64,000 bases of DNA from Nymphaea colorata (taxonomy: Eukaryota; Streptophyta; Magnoliopsida; Nymphaeales; Nymphaeaceae). The position numbers and the translations under genes were made by a program. The stretch lies in contig NC_045147.1 of the NCBI RefSeq assembly GCF_008831285.2, positions 10,074,334 to 10,138,333 on the forward strand, given 5' to 3'. This document shows positions 35,256-47,110 of the stretch, piece by piece. Positions within the stretch are counted from its first letter, which is position 1, and every line of letters starts with the position of its first letter. A model generated the notes under the pieces. It was not told the origin of the DNA, searched no databases, and saw only the letters and a program-made list of their open reading frames with translations.

Positions 35256-36077
35256 GGTTGCAAGAAAACTGGGAGCTCTCGTGACACCGGCATTCCAACC
35301 AGGCCATGGACATGCATGACACTTTTTACTTTAAACATTGTCTGCGAACGCTTTTTGTGTTCCTTGCGTTCACCATGGAGGATTTTCTGGAACATGCTTT
35401 CTGTCCCAACAATCAAGTCATCTGTTAGAGGTCCGATGGTATTCGTTGATAATTGAGGACGATCTACATGAGGGGACATGATGTGTTTTACCAAATGGGT
35501 TCAATCATGTTTCTTTTCCAAATGTCAAAATTGTCAAATAGTTGAAAATTGTGATTGTATGCGTAATTCCTGTCAAAATATTTTAAAGAATATGAGCATG
35601 CAAACATTTTTATGAATGCTAATTTAGTAAAATCATGCTTTGATTCAAGTTAATTTCGTGGAAAATATTAACTTTTTACCGTGAAAATTAATTTTGAGGT
35701 TTTGATAGTTTGGAAATACATTTAAACTTGGTTTGGTCTTTTCCGTCATAAATTCAACCACATGGATAGATGTGGAATTCTTACAAAGTTATGAAGGTTT
35801 GATGCGTAAATCAGATATATGCAGGTTTCAAAAATTAATGGTCCGATCTTTCTCCAATTATCAAATATAGTTTAAACATTGACGAAACATGAACTTTTGC
35901 ATGTTTGCAATTTTTAGCATTAAATCTAGTGTAGACATGGAATAAACATGAACTTTTGAAAAAACCACCAATAGACCCAACTGATAAACAACATATACAG
36001 GGACCTTGGGTTAGAGATCCTGAACTCTTATCCTCAGACTTTCAGGCCATTGAATTTGTTCAGGCTATTCTAGTTGG
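35256..36077. other. Intergenic, no gene seen
   Basis: Overlapping open frames on opposite strands at 35118-35494 have no recognisable domain. The rest is AT-rich. Confidence 0.45.
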
Positions 36078-36194
36078 ACCAAAATTTACAAATTTGTTTT
36101 GTTAGTTGTTTACAAAACCAAAATTTGCAAATTTGTTCTGTTAGTTGTTTACAAAACCAAAATTTACAAATTTGTTCTGTTACTTGTTTACAAA
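36078..36194. repeat. Three-copy tandem repeat, about 39-bp period
   Basis: CCAAAATTTACAAATTTGTT followed by a TGTTAGTTGTTTACAAA module is repeated three times with one or two changes each. Units start near 36079, 36118 and 36157. Confidence 0.85.
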
Positions 36195-37027
36195 CAAAAT
36201 CAGTTCAAACAAAAGAACTGCATCCAATTCTCTAAACCTGTTTGTGCTTTTTGAGTATTGACCTATACTAATAAGGAATGCACCCAGGCCCCTTACGCTG
36301 GCTAAGCTCGGAAGAATGCATCCAAGCCCCTTCAGTTGGTACGGGAGCAGAAAATATTAGTGACCAACTGTTCCGATTTCATTTTTGATGTCTGTAAGAA
36401 GATATTGATCAATAATGAAAGTGATAAAATTAAGTTGAGAGGAAAGGAGTATTTTAGGCAAAATTTCCTCTCTTCTTTGTGCTTTTATTGAAATTGGGCA
36501 TACAAACTGAGTAACCGACTAAAGGATTGGTTTCTTCTCCCTGGATATGTTAGTACATCCGAACTTCAATTTTAAATATACCATTCGTGATCATCAAATA
36601 AGTTAGGAGTGAAAACTTTGGTTAAGTTCACACCTTTAAATGAGTTGATGAACAAGGGCTCTCCTCCTGGTTCATGTAGGCCAGTTATTGTGGAATACAC
36701 ATGCAATATCTGTATGTTTGTTTCTGATGAATACCATATTTATCTGCATTTGTTTAGCACGTTAATTATGGTATACATAATTGACAAGTTTTGCTCTTGA
36801 AACCAAAGACGATCAAAAGCAAAAACTTCAACAGGTCCATAGACTCGGCACACATAGTATTTTATTTCTATGCCAACGGACAAGCAAAAAACGACACAAC
36901 ACAAGTTGACACCATGATACCCTGCTGCAATTGCCTTTCAAAACACGCACAGAGAGAGAGCGCACCCTTTAGTTTACTTGATTACCAGACAATGATGACG
37001 ATGGTGGTGGATTGATTGGTTCTTAAA
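36195..37027. other. Intergenic, no gene seen
   Basis: Contains a small imperfect repeat near 36275-36345 (AATGCACCCAGGCCCCTT and AATGCATCCAAGCCCCTT). The last part is the probable 3' UTR of the minus-strand EF-hand gene. Confidence 0.45.
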
Positions 37028-37315
37028 TTAACAAGCAGTTATCTTCATGCCCAGCTTCCTCTCAGCAAAGGCAACCAAGTTCTCCAACTCGGCATCATCA
37101 AGGACACCATCCTTATTGGTGTCCGCCTCTCTCATGCCCTCGCCGCTCTTGAGCCACGTGAACCTCACGCTGGCAGTTCTCATGGCAGATCGGAGCTCGT
37201 TCCTGTTGATCCGGTTGTCGCCGTTGTGGTCGAACTGCTTCAACCACCTCTTGAAGTCCTCCAACGACAGCGTCGGCTTCGTTGGCACTCCCACCTGCTT
37301 CATCACGATCGTCAT
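37028..37315 (-). CDS. Small two-EF-hand calcium-binding protein, 95 aa
   Basis: A single uninterrupted frame encodes 95 residues, initiating MTIVMKQVGV. Two EF-hand loops are visible: DHNGDNRINRNE at about residues 29-40 and DTNKDGVLDDAE at about 65-76. Each has acidic residues at positions 1 and 12 of the loop, so both should bind calcium. The short N-terminal region includes LSLEDFKRWLKQF, the typical entering helix. The length and layout fit the small plant CML/polcalcin-like proteins, likely cytosolic calcium sensors; the target is unknown. Intronless, with no signal peptide or membrane segment. It is encoded convergently with PAH about 2.9 kb away; no functional link is implied. The overlapping plus-strand open frames are shadows. 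Confidence 0.85.
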   Translation of the reverse strand: MTIVMKQVGVPTKPTLSLEDFKRWLKQFDHNGDNRINRNELRSAMRTASVRFTWLKSGEGMREADTNKDGVLDDAELENLVAFAERKLGMKITAC

Positions 37316-40300
37316 GGTCGATCTCTCTTCCTTTTCTGATCTTTCTGCCTTCAGATGAATTGGATCAATTCAGTTGTTCGTTCGATGTCGGGGGTTGATA
37401 TCATTTTATGCTTCTTCCTTTGAGCGTGGTCGGCATGCTAAACTTTCTGAAAGTATTCCATTCTTCCTTTTTGGAAAAGAAAGAGAATCGAATTCAATTA
37501 TCGATACACAGATGGTGCTATGGATTCTTCTTGAGATATATACTGTTCCACTCGGTGCTGACAGCTATTATTCGTCCTTATCAATACAAGATATGGCGAA
37601 AGTTAGGCCGGCCACCGGCCTATCTTCTTTGACCAATTCTGTTGCGATATTCTTTCACCATCATTGAAAATAAAGCCCTCATGCCCTGCATCAAAGCAGA
37701 CATATGACCCCACATTCTCTATCATCGTTGTCATGATCTCTTCTTCTAAAATGCTTACAGTAGGAACCAATGGTGTGATCTCTAACTCTTACAGCGGCAT
37801 CATCGTTTATAGTTTTGACAATGAAGAACAACAGCAACATCATCTTAATGAGCATGTTAAATCCTGTGTAGTTAACTGTATTCACCACTACAATCAGGTC
37901 CTCCACCACTGCAACTTTTAGAAATAGATGAGTTTCCCCCAAAGGGGCCGCCGAATATACAGAGTTGTAAAGACATAACTGTTAAAAGAATCACTTTTAA
38001 TGGAGTCACCGAAATTATCTGCTTTTCCTGATTCGCTTGTCAAAATAATGAAGTTATTCCAATTGTTTTCAAATCAAACAAGTGGCATATCGAATCTCCA
38101 GAATAAGAAATCATTGGCAGTGGGATTCTGCATGGGAGCAGTGGCCTGTTTTGCATCTCTAGAGAATGCAACTTGAAAGTAGTGTGCTATGTTACTTCCA
38201 GCGTATAGGCTGGAAAGTTGTTCCATATCACAGCTCTTGTGAAAGGACTATTTGTTTACCAAAAAACAGGCATGTGAACTCTAGAGTTTGAACTTTGAAC
38301 GTCTAATCATTCAGTTCTTGTTCTATGGAATGAGTATATCGTCTACATTGGGGCGCTTTCTTAATCTATTACTGAAAGTTAATAGTTCAAAATTGATGAA
38401 ACAGTAGTAGTCATGTTGAAAGTTTGTGGACATAGTGACAAGATTCACCAGCAAAACATTCAAGAAGCTTCTTACTGCACATGCTGGGGAGAGAGAGAAA
38501 GAGTTGGTTGCAGGTTGGTCCTTGTCTAATGCTTGATATATGCAGGAATCCTCCCCTGCCCTGCCAACATTTTCAAAAACATCCCTACACTTACGATGTT
38601 GTCAATCAGCAATCATTGACAAAGGGTTGAGTTGTTGGCCGTGTACTTGAAACCTTTTTTGGCTTTGAAGGGAACATCAGCTGCTAAGCTTTCGTTAGGT
38701 TTTGGAGAGCCTTAGACTACCTGGATGCAGTTTTTTACAGATAGTGCTGTATATACCTCAATATGTTTCGTACAGCACGGTTTTTGCTTGAAATTTGTTA
38801 ATTTCCTTTATTGATGATTCTTTTGTATCTATGCATTTTTTAGATTTTATTGATTAATGTTATGCGGTTAGTCAAGGTGTGCAAAGTCAAAACTTCTGTA
38901 GGTGAATTGTGATTTAGGAGAATAGGGTGTTTCTGGTTCTTGGATACTGTCAAATTCATAAGCTTAATAGTTTGGGGTCTTATGACTGTGTGTTGGCTAA
39001 AAAGTTTGTTTGAGGTGGTTAATTTTTTCCATATTGTTGGTTGTATTCACCAAAATGACCAAATTATTCCGAAGCTTCATCCCTCTACTTTCACTGTTCT
39101 GCCTCCCATCAATGCCAACACTCGAGAAGCATATATTCTCCAGCAACTTCGTCCTACACAGTATCACCTTTCGTTAATCTTTATCTCTTTCCCTCTCTCT
39201 CTCCCTGATATTTGCTCCCTTCTGAAGCCATAAGAAACACAACGGTTTTCTGCAATCAATAGTGGATTTCAAACTGATGGCATGGCTTCAGCGAGCAGTC
39301 TTTGTTTCTGTGCATCCTTCAGATAGGGAATCTGGCAGACTACACCTGTAAACCTTACTCCTTTTTTCTTCTCTTAGTTGGTTGGTTCAGTTTGGCTGGC
39401 AGGTTCTTCTTTTGCATCAAATTCACAGTTACGTACGTTCCTTTAGTCTTATTCTTCATTTCCGAAACGTTGGGGTTTCGTTGGTTTCTCTCTTTTGCAT
39501 TTAGTGAAAGAAGGCAGAGAAACTAGCTAGGTGAAGGCTGGAAATTTTTTTAGCATCTTTTATGCATAATTTTCATTCCAAAAGTAAGTTGCCTAGTTCT
39601 TCCTCATCCTGGATTGGAGCCATTGTAGCATGATAGCTGGGGAATCTCAGCCAAAAGATTTTCCATGACTATCCAAGACTTACCTTTCACTGAATTATGT
39701 GAAAGGCACTGGCTTTTTAGTGGGAAAGAGAAAACCTTAATATGGGCAGTCATTCAAGTTCCATGGCCATGGCAAGAAGTGTGATATTGTGAAATGTTCA
39801 AGAAAAGAAAAGCGTAGAATGGTAGATGTATGTAGTATTTGTTGGAGTGTGGAGCTTGATCCCAACTTAATAACCTTCCTCTGTTTTTATGCAGATCTAA
39901 CTTACTAAGTCAGGCGCATTATTGTGATCTTCTATTTTTATGGTGTTACCCCAAAATCCTGTTCTATTAGAAGGATAATATCAACTGTTCTTGTTCCAAA
40001 CTGTGGGGACTCAGTGTGGCCATAGATGTAAAGAGAACTTGGTCTTTCCAAACCACGCAAATCTTTCCATTATTATGTGTTTGTTTTCTGCTCTTCTTGA
40101 TATTGAGAGAGATTCGTTCTTAACAGTACTATTTCAACATATTATGATGAAAAATTTCCGCAGCTCCATTATCCTGCAGTTATGCTAGCTAGATTCGAAT
40201 GCAGCTTGATATTGATGACAAACGGTTTTCATGAATAGTGGGAAATTATTTCATTTCTGTGGATGTGATCACCAAAAAAGATCTCTGTTGGACTCCATAT

Positions 40301-41214
40301 CTTCAGATTGCAATAATCGTGCAATACCATCTACTCTTACTATTTAATATTTGTTAAGATCTACATGACATAATACGGTGAGAACAGCTATTTGAACATC
40401 TATTTTCATTCAGTTATGAAATAACGGCTTTTGCTTTTTGCACAGGCAGATGTTAAGGGCAGAAAGAGAGTTCAGTTCAGTTGTTCTCATCATGACGGTG
40501 GCTGTTGAGCACTAAATGGATTGTAGGAAAAAATGTTGTAAAATGTGTAAAGCATCCCGAATGTGTCATTCAAAATTAGACGCATAAAGTCTGGGAAGAG
40601 AGTCAAGAGACCTATATTTTTCTCAAGGGCCATTTAAAATGGTCTGCGAAAACTTGGGCTGTATAACTTTTACAGATCAGGAAAGATAGGAAAAAAGAAA
40701 ATCAATGAATTAAGGTACAAACATAACAAATATATGCTACCTACAACATGCACGCTTTCATTGTAAATAATTAAATTAGACCACTTAAATAAATACTACA
40801 TGATTTACTCTTTAGAGGCTTGGAACAAGTTAATGTTCATAAAATCTGAAAATTTTCATTTTAATTGAGTGATATAAATAGGCCCTTTACCATCAAGTAA
40901 AGTTTGCTTTTCAACTTCGAAAGCGTAGAATGTCATTCATGAGAGACTTAATTCAACCAACCTTTGTTTCACTTTTCTTCTAAGGGTATAATATAAGATG
41001 CATCTTATACTTTATTGTAATGGAAAAATACAGAGAAGTATCAAGGTTGCACCAGATACAATAAAATTATGTATTTGAATTAATTAGTTCCACAGGTGTA
41101 TCATATTGTCTTTTTTTATAGTTATGCTCTGTAACGTATCTTAGGATATGCTATGTAACCTGAAATACTGGTTGGAACACTAGCCGCATTTTGTGCATTT
41201 ACAATGTTGCCTGA
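37316..41214. other. Long intergenic region, no gene recognised
   Basis: About 3.9 kb with only short open frames (for example at 37374-37667, 37691-37942, 38940-39233 and 39302-39526), none with a recognisable domain. The part next to 37315 should hold the promoter of the 95-aa EF-hand gene. No transposon ends were found. Confidence 0.45.
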
Positions 41215-41620
41215 TGCGCTTGGGTTTAACGTTTCAAATAACGTCTCGGAGTTTTAAACGGTGAGGTTTTTCTCGGATACAATACGGCGAGCTTGAAAAA
41301 AAGGAAAAAATACGGTAACTTGTTAAAAATTTTTAAAAACTAAAAGTATGAGAAAAATAAAATAAGTGAGAAACTAATAACGTAAACATCAAACCATAAG
41401 TAGATTTGCAACAAATAAAAAATAGAAAATAAAAAAAACTGTTTCACATTAAAAAACTGAAAAACATGAAAAACTGAAAAAAGCTCGTCAAAAACGCATT
41501 AAAAACGTGTTTTTTTTCGTTTTTAACATCTTTTTTTAAAAAAAGCACGTTTTTTAAAGTTTTAAATGGCCGATTAATTTATCACAAATTTTTTTGTTTT
41601 TTTTTTAAAAACGTGTTTTC
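41215..41620. repeat. Decayed A-rich repeat with foldback tail
   Basis: Runs of GAAAAA-type motifs (AAAAACTGAAAAACATGAAAAACTG) lead into AAAAACGTGTTTTTTTTCG, a short palindromic centre. It resembles the reverse complement of 32525-32830. No coding capacity. Confidence 0.35.
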
Positions 41621-42098
41621 TGTAACTATGCTTCTTGGTTAAACATGATTTTGGCATATGCGTGAAGTTAGCAAGGGGATCGACGGCATATAACAAGATC
41701 AAACTCAATTAATTCTGATCGCTTGATGGATGGAAGGAGAGTTGGTTGTGAAGACATTAAGTACATAGTATTCCCTTTTTTTTCCTTTTTCTTTGCAATA
41801 CAAGCACACAATCAAGCAAGTTTCATGGTTGTTCGATACCACATATATGATATTTTATGCGCTTAACAAAGACGTTCATAATTAAATCTAATTATTCCAT
41901 AAACAGTGAAATCAACATACTAATATTAGTACCATCAACATAGAAATGTTATAAACGGCACCAACGTGAAGAAGCAAATGCTCTGCTAACAAGAAACTTG
42001 ATTTTGCCACTATATGTAGGGGGTTATTTTGTATATATGCCTAAAATCTATTTTCTTGATATAGAACACGTATCTGTATATTACAGTAAGCAGAACAA
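41621..42098. other. Downstream flank of the CML gene
   Basis: AT-rich, probably including the 3' UTR of the minus-strand four-EF-hand gene. No other feature seen. Confidence 0.45.
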
Positions 42099-42683
42099 TT
42101 AATGAACCATCTTCATGTTTTTGGTCATCATCATCATGAACTCTTGAATGTCAACCTGACCATCCCCGTTCTTGTCTACTCCCTTCACCATCCTCTTGCA
42201 TTCCTCCAAGCTGCACCTCTCCCCAAGCCTCTTGAGAACCTGGTGCAACTCCTCCCCACTGATTCTCCCATTCCCATCCAAATCAAACACATGGAATGCA
42301 CTTTCTATCTCGCTCTCCTTCACCCCACCATCCATGCCAACGACATCCATGAACTCTTTGAAATCAATGAAGCCATCACAGTCTGTGTCTGCAACCTGCA
42401 GCATCTCCATCACCTCTGCTTGGCTGTTGTTTCTGCCGAGAGCTTTGAGGACACGCTCGAGCTCTTCTGCAGATAGTTTGCCGTCTCTGTTGCCATCGAA
42501 TTTTGCAAAGACCCGCTTCATTTCTTCTTTGTTAGGCTGAAAAAGCCTGGTGCAGGAAGAAGAAGTACTGATCATCCTGTTTTGGTTCGGTGACTTGGAA
42601 TCTGGAACTTGCTTGGAGCTCCCACGACGAGAGAAAAGAGATCTTGGGCTTAGTCTTCCCATTTGATCTCCTGTGGTTGTCAT
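42099..42683 (-). CDS. Calmodulin-like protein, four EF-hands, 194 aa
   Basis: One uninterrupted frame encodes 194 residues from MTTTGDQMGR. The first roughly 50 residues are basic and Ser-rich (SPRSLFSRRGSSKQ) and precede the calmodulin-like core. Four EF-hand loops follow: DGNRDGKLSAEE (about residues 63-74), DTDCDGFIDFKE (about 99-110), DLDGNGRISGEE (about 133-144) and DKNGDGQVDIQE (about 169-180). All four have acidic residues at loop positions 1 and 12 and Gly at 6, so all should bind calcium. The protein belongs to the plant CML group and is likely a calcium sensor acting by binding target proteins. The N-terminal extension may direct localisation, but I see no clear signal. Intronless, as many CML genes are. 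A TATA element lies about 70 bp upstream. The specific CML number cannot be given. Confidence 0.92.
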   Translation of the reverse strand: MTTTGDQMGRLSPRSLFSRRGSSKQVPDSKSPNQNRMISTSSSCTRLFQPNKEEMKRVFAKFDGNRDGKLSAEELERVLKALGRNNSQAEVMEMLQVADTDCDGFIDFKEFMDVVGMDGGVKESEIESAFHVFDLDGNGRISGEELHQVLKRLGERCSLEECKRMVKGVDKNGDGQVDIQEFMMMMTKNMKMVH

Positions 42684-42750
42684 AAAAGAGATGAGTGGTA
42701 GAGGTGATTGTGAAGATAAACTGCTGCGATGAAACCCGAAGTTCTAAGTT

Positions 42751-42758
42751 TATTTATA
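42751..42758 (-). promoter_or_regulatory. TATA box of the CML gene
   Basis: TATAAATA on the minus strand, 68 bp upstream of the CML start codon at 42683. The spacing gives a short leader of roughly 35-40 nt, usual for plant intronless genes. Confidence 0.65.
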
Positions 42759-43006
42759 CATATCAGTGACGATGCTTTATTCCACAACAGAGGTATAATT
42801 AAAAAGTGAAGATTCGAAGTGGTTGAGTGCAAGTTGTGAGATGCCATTTTGGTAGCTCCCTGTTCACCCGTGCTGTCTCCTTCATATGTGACTTTAAGAT
42901 ATCTTCGTATTGAGAATGTTGTGGCATGTCTGCAAACGCTAACAATGACTTAGATTTTTTTGGAACAAAGAACTCTCATTCCTTTGTCGTGGCTCAAAAA
43001 GAAAGT

Positions 43007-46000
43007 AAGGTTTTGATTCTGTTGACAGTGGTGAGAAGGGGAGACCCACCATCGGCTGACTGGTTTTCACTTAACTCCTCATTTATTTATAATATACAGG
43101 GTGCCTTCGCTATGCTGCGGCTTATTTGTTTCATAAAGTCCTGTCATTGAAAATAGAAACAGACTGCCCGACCAATCCCAACCTTATCCGCGGGTCTATG
43201 GAGGACAAAGTAAAGTTCTATGGAGGACAAAGTAAAGTTTTGCTGAAACATTCAAAATTTGTGAAGGAGAAAATTTTAATTTTCCCCTTTTTCCTGCTTA
43301 TTTTTGCAATTTTTTTCCATGTTCTTGATTACAAACTTCAACATTTTTTTATAGGTCACTTGTAAATTTTCTTTGTGGTCGTACGAAAGCCTTTTGTAGA
43401 AAAGAAATTGCGAGAGGAAGCCACATTTCAGAATTCAGAGTACCGAGCTTCGACAGAAAACCTTTGTCCAGCAACTTTCCGCCCACGGAGTTGACACGAG
43501 GAACAGGATCAGAGAAACACGCCAGCATAAAGGAGCCATAAGTTATTCTTGAGAAGCTGGAGTGCACCGAAACTTTGTTGCTTTCTTCTGTTCTTTCTAT
43601 CTTTTTGAACAAATGAAAAGGACCGGCTATGTCGATCGATGCCTGCAAGCTTAAGCATACAATTAATGCCAATGATTGGATCTACATCGGATATCCGCTT
43701 GCATTACTTTAGAAAAGATTTAATACAAATCGAACTGAATTCAGATTTTAAAGATAACATCCGACCATAATTGAATTCAGATTCAGGTTTAAATAAATTA
43801 TATCCCATCGGATAATTGGATCTAATTTTAAACAAATGTCGTACACTCAATATCCTTACATTTTATACTGCATCATAACATGGTTTACATTTAGTTGCAC
43901 ATTTAGAAGTCAGGATTTTAATTCAGTTGCAGAGTTAAAAATCAGATTTAGATTTCGAATTTAAAATTCAGACTCAATTATAGCATAGATTTTTCTTCAT
44001 TCTTATTAGAATATGAATTTATGAACATCTGATAAGTAATACGATATTGTAAAAGCAAAATTGAGTTCACTCATGAAGGCAGACGGTAGAAAGAAAAACA
44101 AGGAAAGGACATTTTCTTCATCTGGTATTAGTTCATGCCCTTTGCCCTTTGCATAGTGCTAGTGTCACTTGGTTGCTCAAGTTGATGGGTGTATCGCATG
44201 TCTCGTGTCTTAAAACAGTCCTGAACTGAGCAACTTGGAAAGGGTTTCTTCGGCACTTTTTCGGGTGGCTACCACTCATCTGAAACAGAATAGGCCGGGC
44301 CTATCCTGTTTAATGTCGATTCAGTTTGGATTTAGATTTGAGCTTTTACAGTTCAGTTTTAAATACCAATTCAAGGTTTAAACATGTGATTATCTATATA
44401 TATATATACAAAAGCCAGCCCCATGTTCCATTTTAAGCACTACTTTTCCAAACCTTTTCTTTTATTAGTTAGAACATTCCTTCAAGCAAACCCAAATACT
44501 AAGATATGAGATTGATATTGGCAGTAATGAAAACTTACAGAGCACAATCCTTTTCTCATAGAAGGTTATATTGACAAACTCTTTCTAGTAGTTACCCTCA
44601 CGACCTGGACATGGAGGAAATGGGGATCGAACAAGGTCCATTTCGGATACTTCTGAGGCCGATGCAGAATTTTGAGGTCATGATTCTTGAGCCGCAGCGG
44701 CCACTTAATGATGATATGATGCTATTCCAACATTTGCAGAGAGAAATTGGTGAAGATAATATTGATGCCTCTGATATCATGTAAAATCAGTAAAGACAAT
44801 ATTGCATTTGATTAAGGACGAAGGCATATAAACATATATGTTTGTACTATAGCAAATTGTAGAAGACCCTAGAGAGAAACCAGGGACCAATTACAACATC
44901 ATTTGTAGATAGAATATACTTGTAGGAATGAATATAAACAAACTTATAGACAACACTAGATCATATTACAGAAGACCTAAATATGAAACAAGACAGGAAG
45001 AAAGGACTGTGCAGCTCCATAAATAGGGACTCAATTATAGTAGAGGATATATGATATTTATTTAAAACTTAATCCAATCCAATATATATTTATGTATATC
45101 CAAATCCAAATGCCAATCGGATTAGATGTCACTTCCTAAATCTGGATCCAAACCGATTTCTTAATCAGTTGTTAACTTGTCTTCCATATCCGATTTTGTT
45201 GGGAACCATCCTGTTGGATATCTTATTCAAATTGGATATACTGACATCCCTATGGTTGGTTGTGAGCCCGTGGTGCCTTTGGTGGAGGTTTCCATGGAGG
45301 TAAAGAAAAAGAACAGCAGGGACATCAAACGCAAGAAAACAATGGAAAAGGAACTCAATATCAAAATTACAAAGGTAAACAATGTTATTTTTGTGAAAAG
45401 CACGGTCGTAAAGCTAATTATTTTGAAAAACAGAGACAATTACGAGCAAACATCGTAGAAGAAGGTAATTTGTTTCTCACTTGAAATAAGTCGAATATTG
45501 AAAAGATATGGATTTTTATGTGGCAGTTACAATAACTATATTTCAGGGAAAAAAATATCTTTTATACACTTCATGAAACTATCAATTAATCGGATGCATG
45601 GCTTGGTGATAATAAAAAGGTGAAAATTGAAAAACAGGGTTCTATAATATTGGCAAGGAACAAATGATTCATAAAATATATTGTGTGCCTGCTTTAGCAT
45701 ATTATAACTTCTTGAGCATCGAGCGGTCGGTTCTAAGGGGCTATAAAGTTTTATTTCTTGAAAACAAGTGTGAAATAGAAAATAGAAATTAGAAATTCTG
45801 GGTCCCTTATTTTAGAAATTCATATTGCTAACAATACAATGTTTCCAGGTGAAATTTCACGTCTAGACGACCAAAATTCATCGGCAAAAAATGAAGATAA
45901 GTCCCACCTTTGGCATTTACACTGTAGGGATCTACATTTCCTTAATGGTTTGAAAATTTTCACTCTGAAGAAGTTGGTACATGATTTGCCCTCTATGTGA

Positions 46001-46983
46001 AGGTGTATGTGAAGGTGTGAAGGCAGGAGAGAGCTAAAAATTTTTGGCTAAGGGGCACTAGAAACAAATTTTAAATTTTTAGTGGGTACCAACCTGTAAA
46101 TAAGAAAATTCACCCTAAGGCGTTAATGCAAAAAATAAGTATTTTTTATGGTTCCGTGTGGGCAATTGTCCACATGTTTCCCACACCTGGCTCCGCCCAT
46201 ATGTGAAGGGCACATTTATGAAAAATCTGTATATAAAAATCAATAAAATATGTATTAAAAAAAAATCTTACCGAGCCGAACCGAGCTTAGCCGGGCCCAC
46301 CTGGGCCAGCCCGATAACTTATTGGGCTGGTCTGGTACCTTGTTTTTCTGGTCTGAGCTCGGGCCCGGGCCCGAGTTGGGCTGGGTATTGGGTACCCGAC
46401 TCGACGCCCAGCCTTACTTTCTTTCATTTAGAGATTATTACACACATATGAGTTTAGTGTATCTATTTCACAAAAAATTGAAGCTATGGATAAAAAAAAG
46501 TACTTGTGGGGAAGCATGTCGACAGGGATTGAAATTTCTTTGGAGTGACCTGGGGGCTATCAGAAGATTTTGCTTCATATTGTCAACAAAATGAAATTAA
46601 AAAAAGATATCAAGACAGAGCAGTGTTGCTGATAAAAAAAAAGGGGACTATAATTGAGATGGCTTGAAGCATAGTACGTGAGAAAATTTACCAAATAAAT
46701 TTTGAGCTGAAGTGCATGGTTGCCATATCAATGCATCTTTTAAAGGTTTCCCCAACAAAGGCTATTGAATATGAAGCTTGAACGACTGGAAAACCATATG
46801 TAAGAAATATTTTACAAACTTTTGGTTGCATAACTTAATTGATTGATCTAATGGAAGCTTGAAGATAAATAAGAAAAAAAGTGAGAACTGCATGTATTGG
46901 CTCTAGTAAAGAAAGAAATTATGGGTTATAGGTTGTATGATCCTATCACATAATTTGATAAGAAGAGATGCAATAGATGAAAC
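43007..46983. repeat. Direct duplication, copy I (about 4 kb)
   Basis: Collinear with 47128-56600 in the same orientation. Shared landmarks include CATTCTGTTGACAGTG-like starts, GAACAAATGAAAAGGACCGG, TTAGTTAGAACATTC, TGGAGGAAATGGGGATCGAAC and GATAAGAAGAGATGCAATAG near the end. It carries a 22-bp tandem duplication at 43195-43238 that copy II lacks, lacks about 42 bp present in copy II near 53685, and has an unrelated GC-rich insert at 46275-46420. Near 44768 CTCTGATATCATG resembles a decayed tRNA-Met primer site on the minus strand with LTR-like sequence to its right. The block appears to be nested retroelement debris. Confidence 0.8.
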
Positions 46984-47110
46984 ATAAATTGCAGGTTGGT
47001 CCATTTTTCATGATGAAGGGGAGACTTAAGAAATAAAAAAGGCAAGATATCCACCAATTAAAGGAGAATGTTTCAAAAAGTTATCTCCGAAAACGCTCAT
47101 GGGCTCTAAA
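45255..47110 (+). pseudogene. Decayed Copia gag-pol remnant, copy I
   Basis: Broken frames carry a zinc-knuckle-like CYFCEKHG (about 45383), a GAG-pre-integrase-like LWHLHCRDLHFLNGLK (about 45910-45955), and integrase-like blocks ending in SPTKAIEYEA (about 46755-46785). GYRLYDPITHNLIRRD follows at about 46925-46970. Many stops and frameshifts; no active element. An hAT-like relic (46024) and a GC-rich insert interrupt it. Confidence 0.65.
46024..46201. mobile_element. hAT-like non-autonomous element (in copy I)
   Basis: 178 bp flanked by the perfect 8-bp duplication TGTGAAGG (46016-46023 and 46202-46209). The right end reads CACCTGGCTCCGCCCATA, the reverse complement of the hAT-like GGGCGGAGCCAG terminus. 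The orthologous insert sits at 55085-55260 in copy II, so insertion came before the duplication. Confidence 0.7.

Noticed and set aside
35118-35494. Overlapping ORFs of 112 and 108 codons on opposite strands
   Set aside because: No domain in either, partly within a foldback element; random open frames fit.
43349-43672. 107-codon minus-strand ORF partly repeated at 47392-47701
   Set aside because: It is duplicated only because the whole block is duplicated, and the second copy is broken by frameshifts, arguing against coding constraint.
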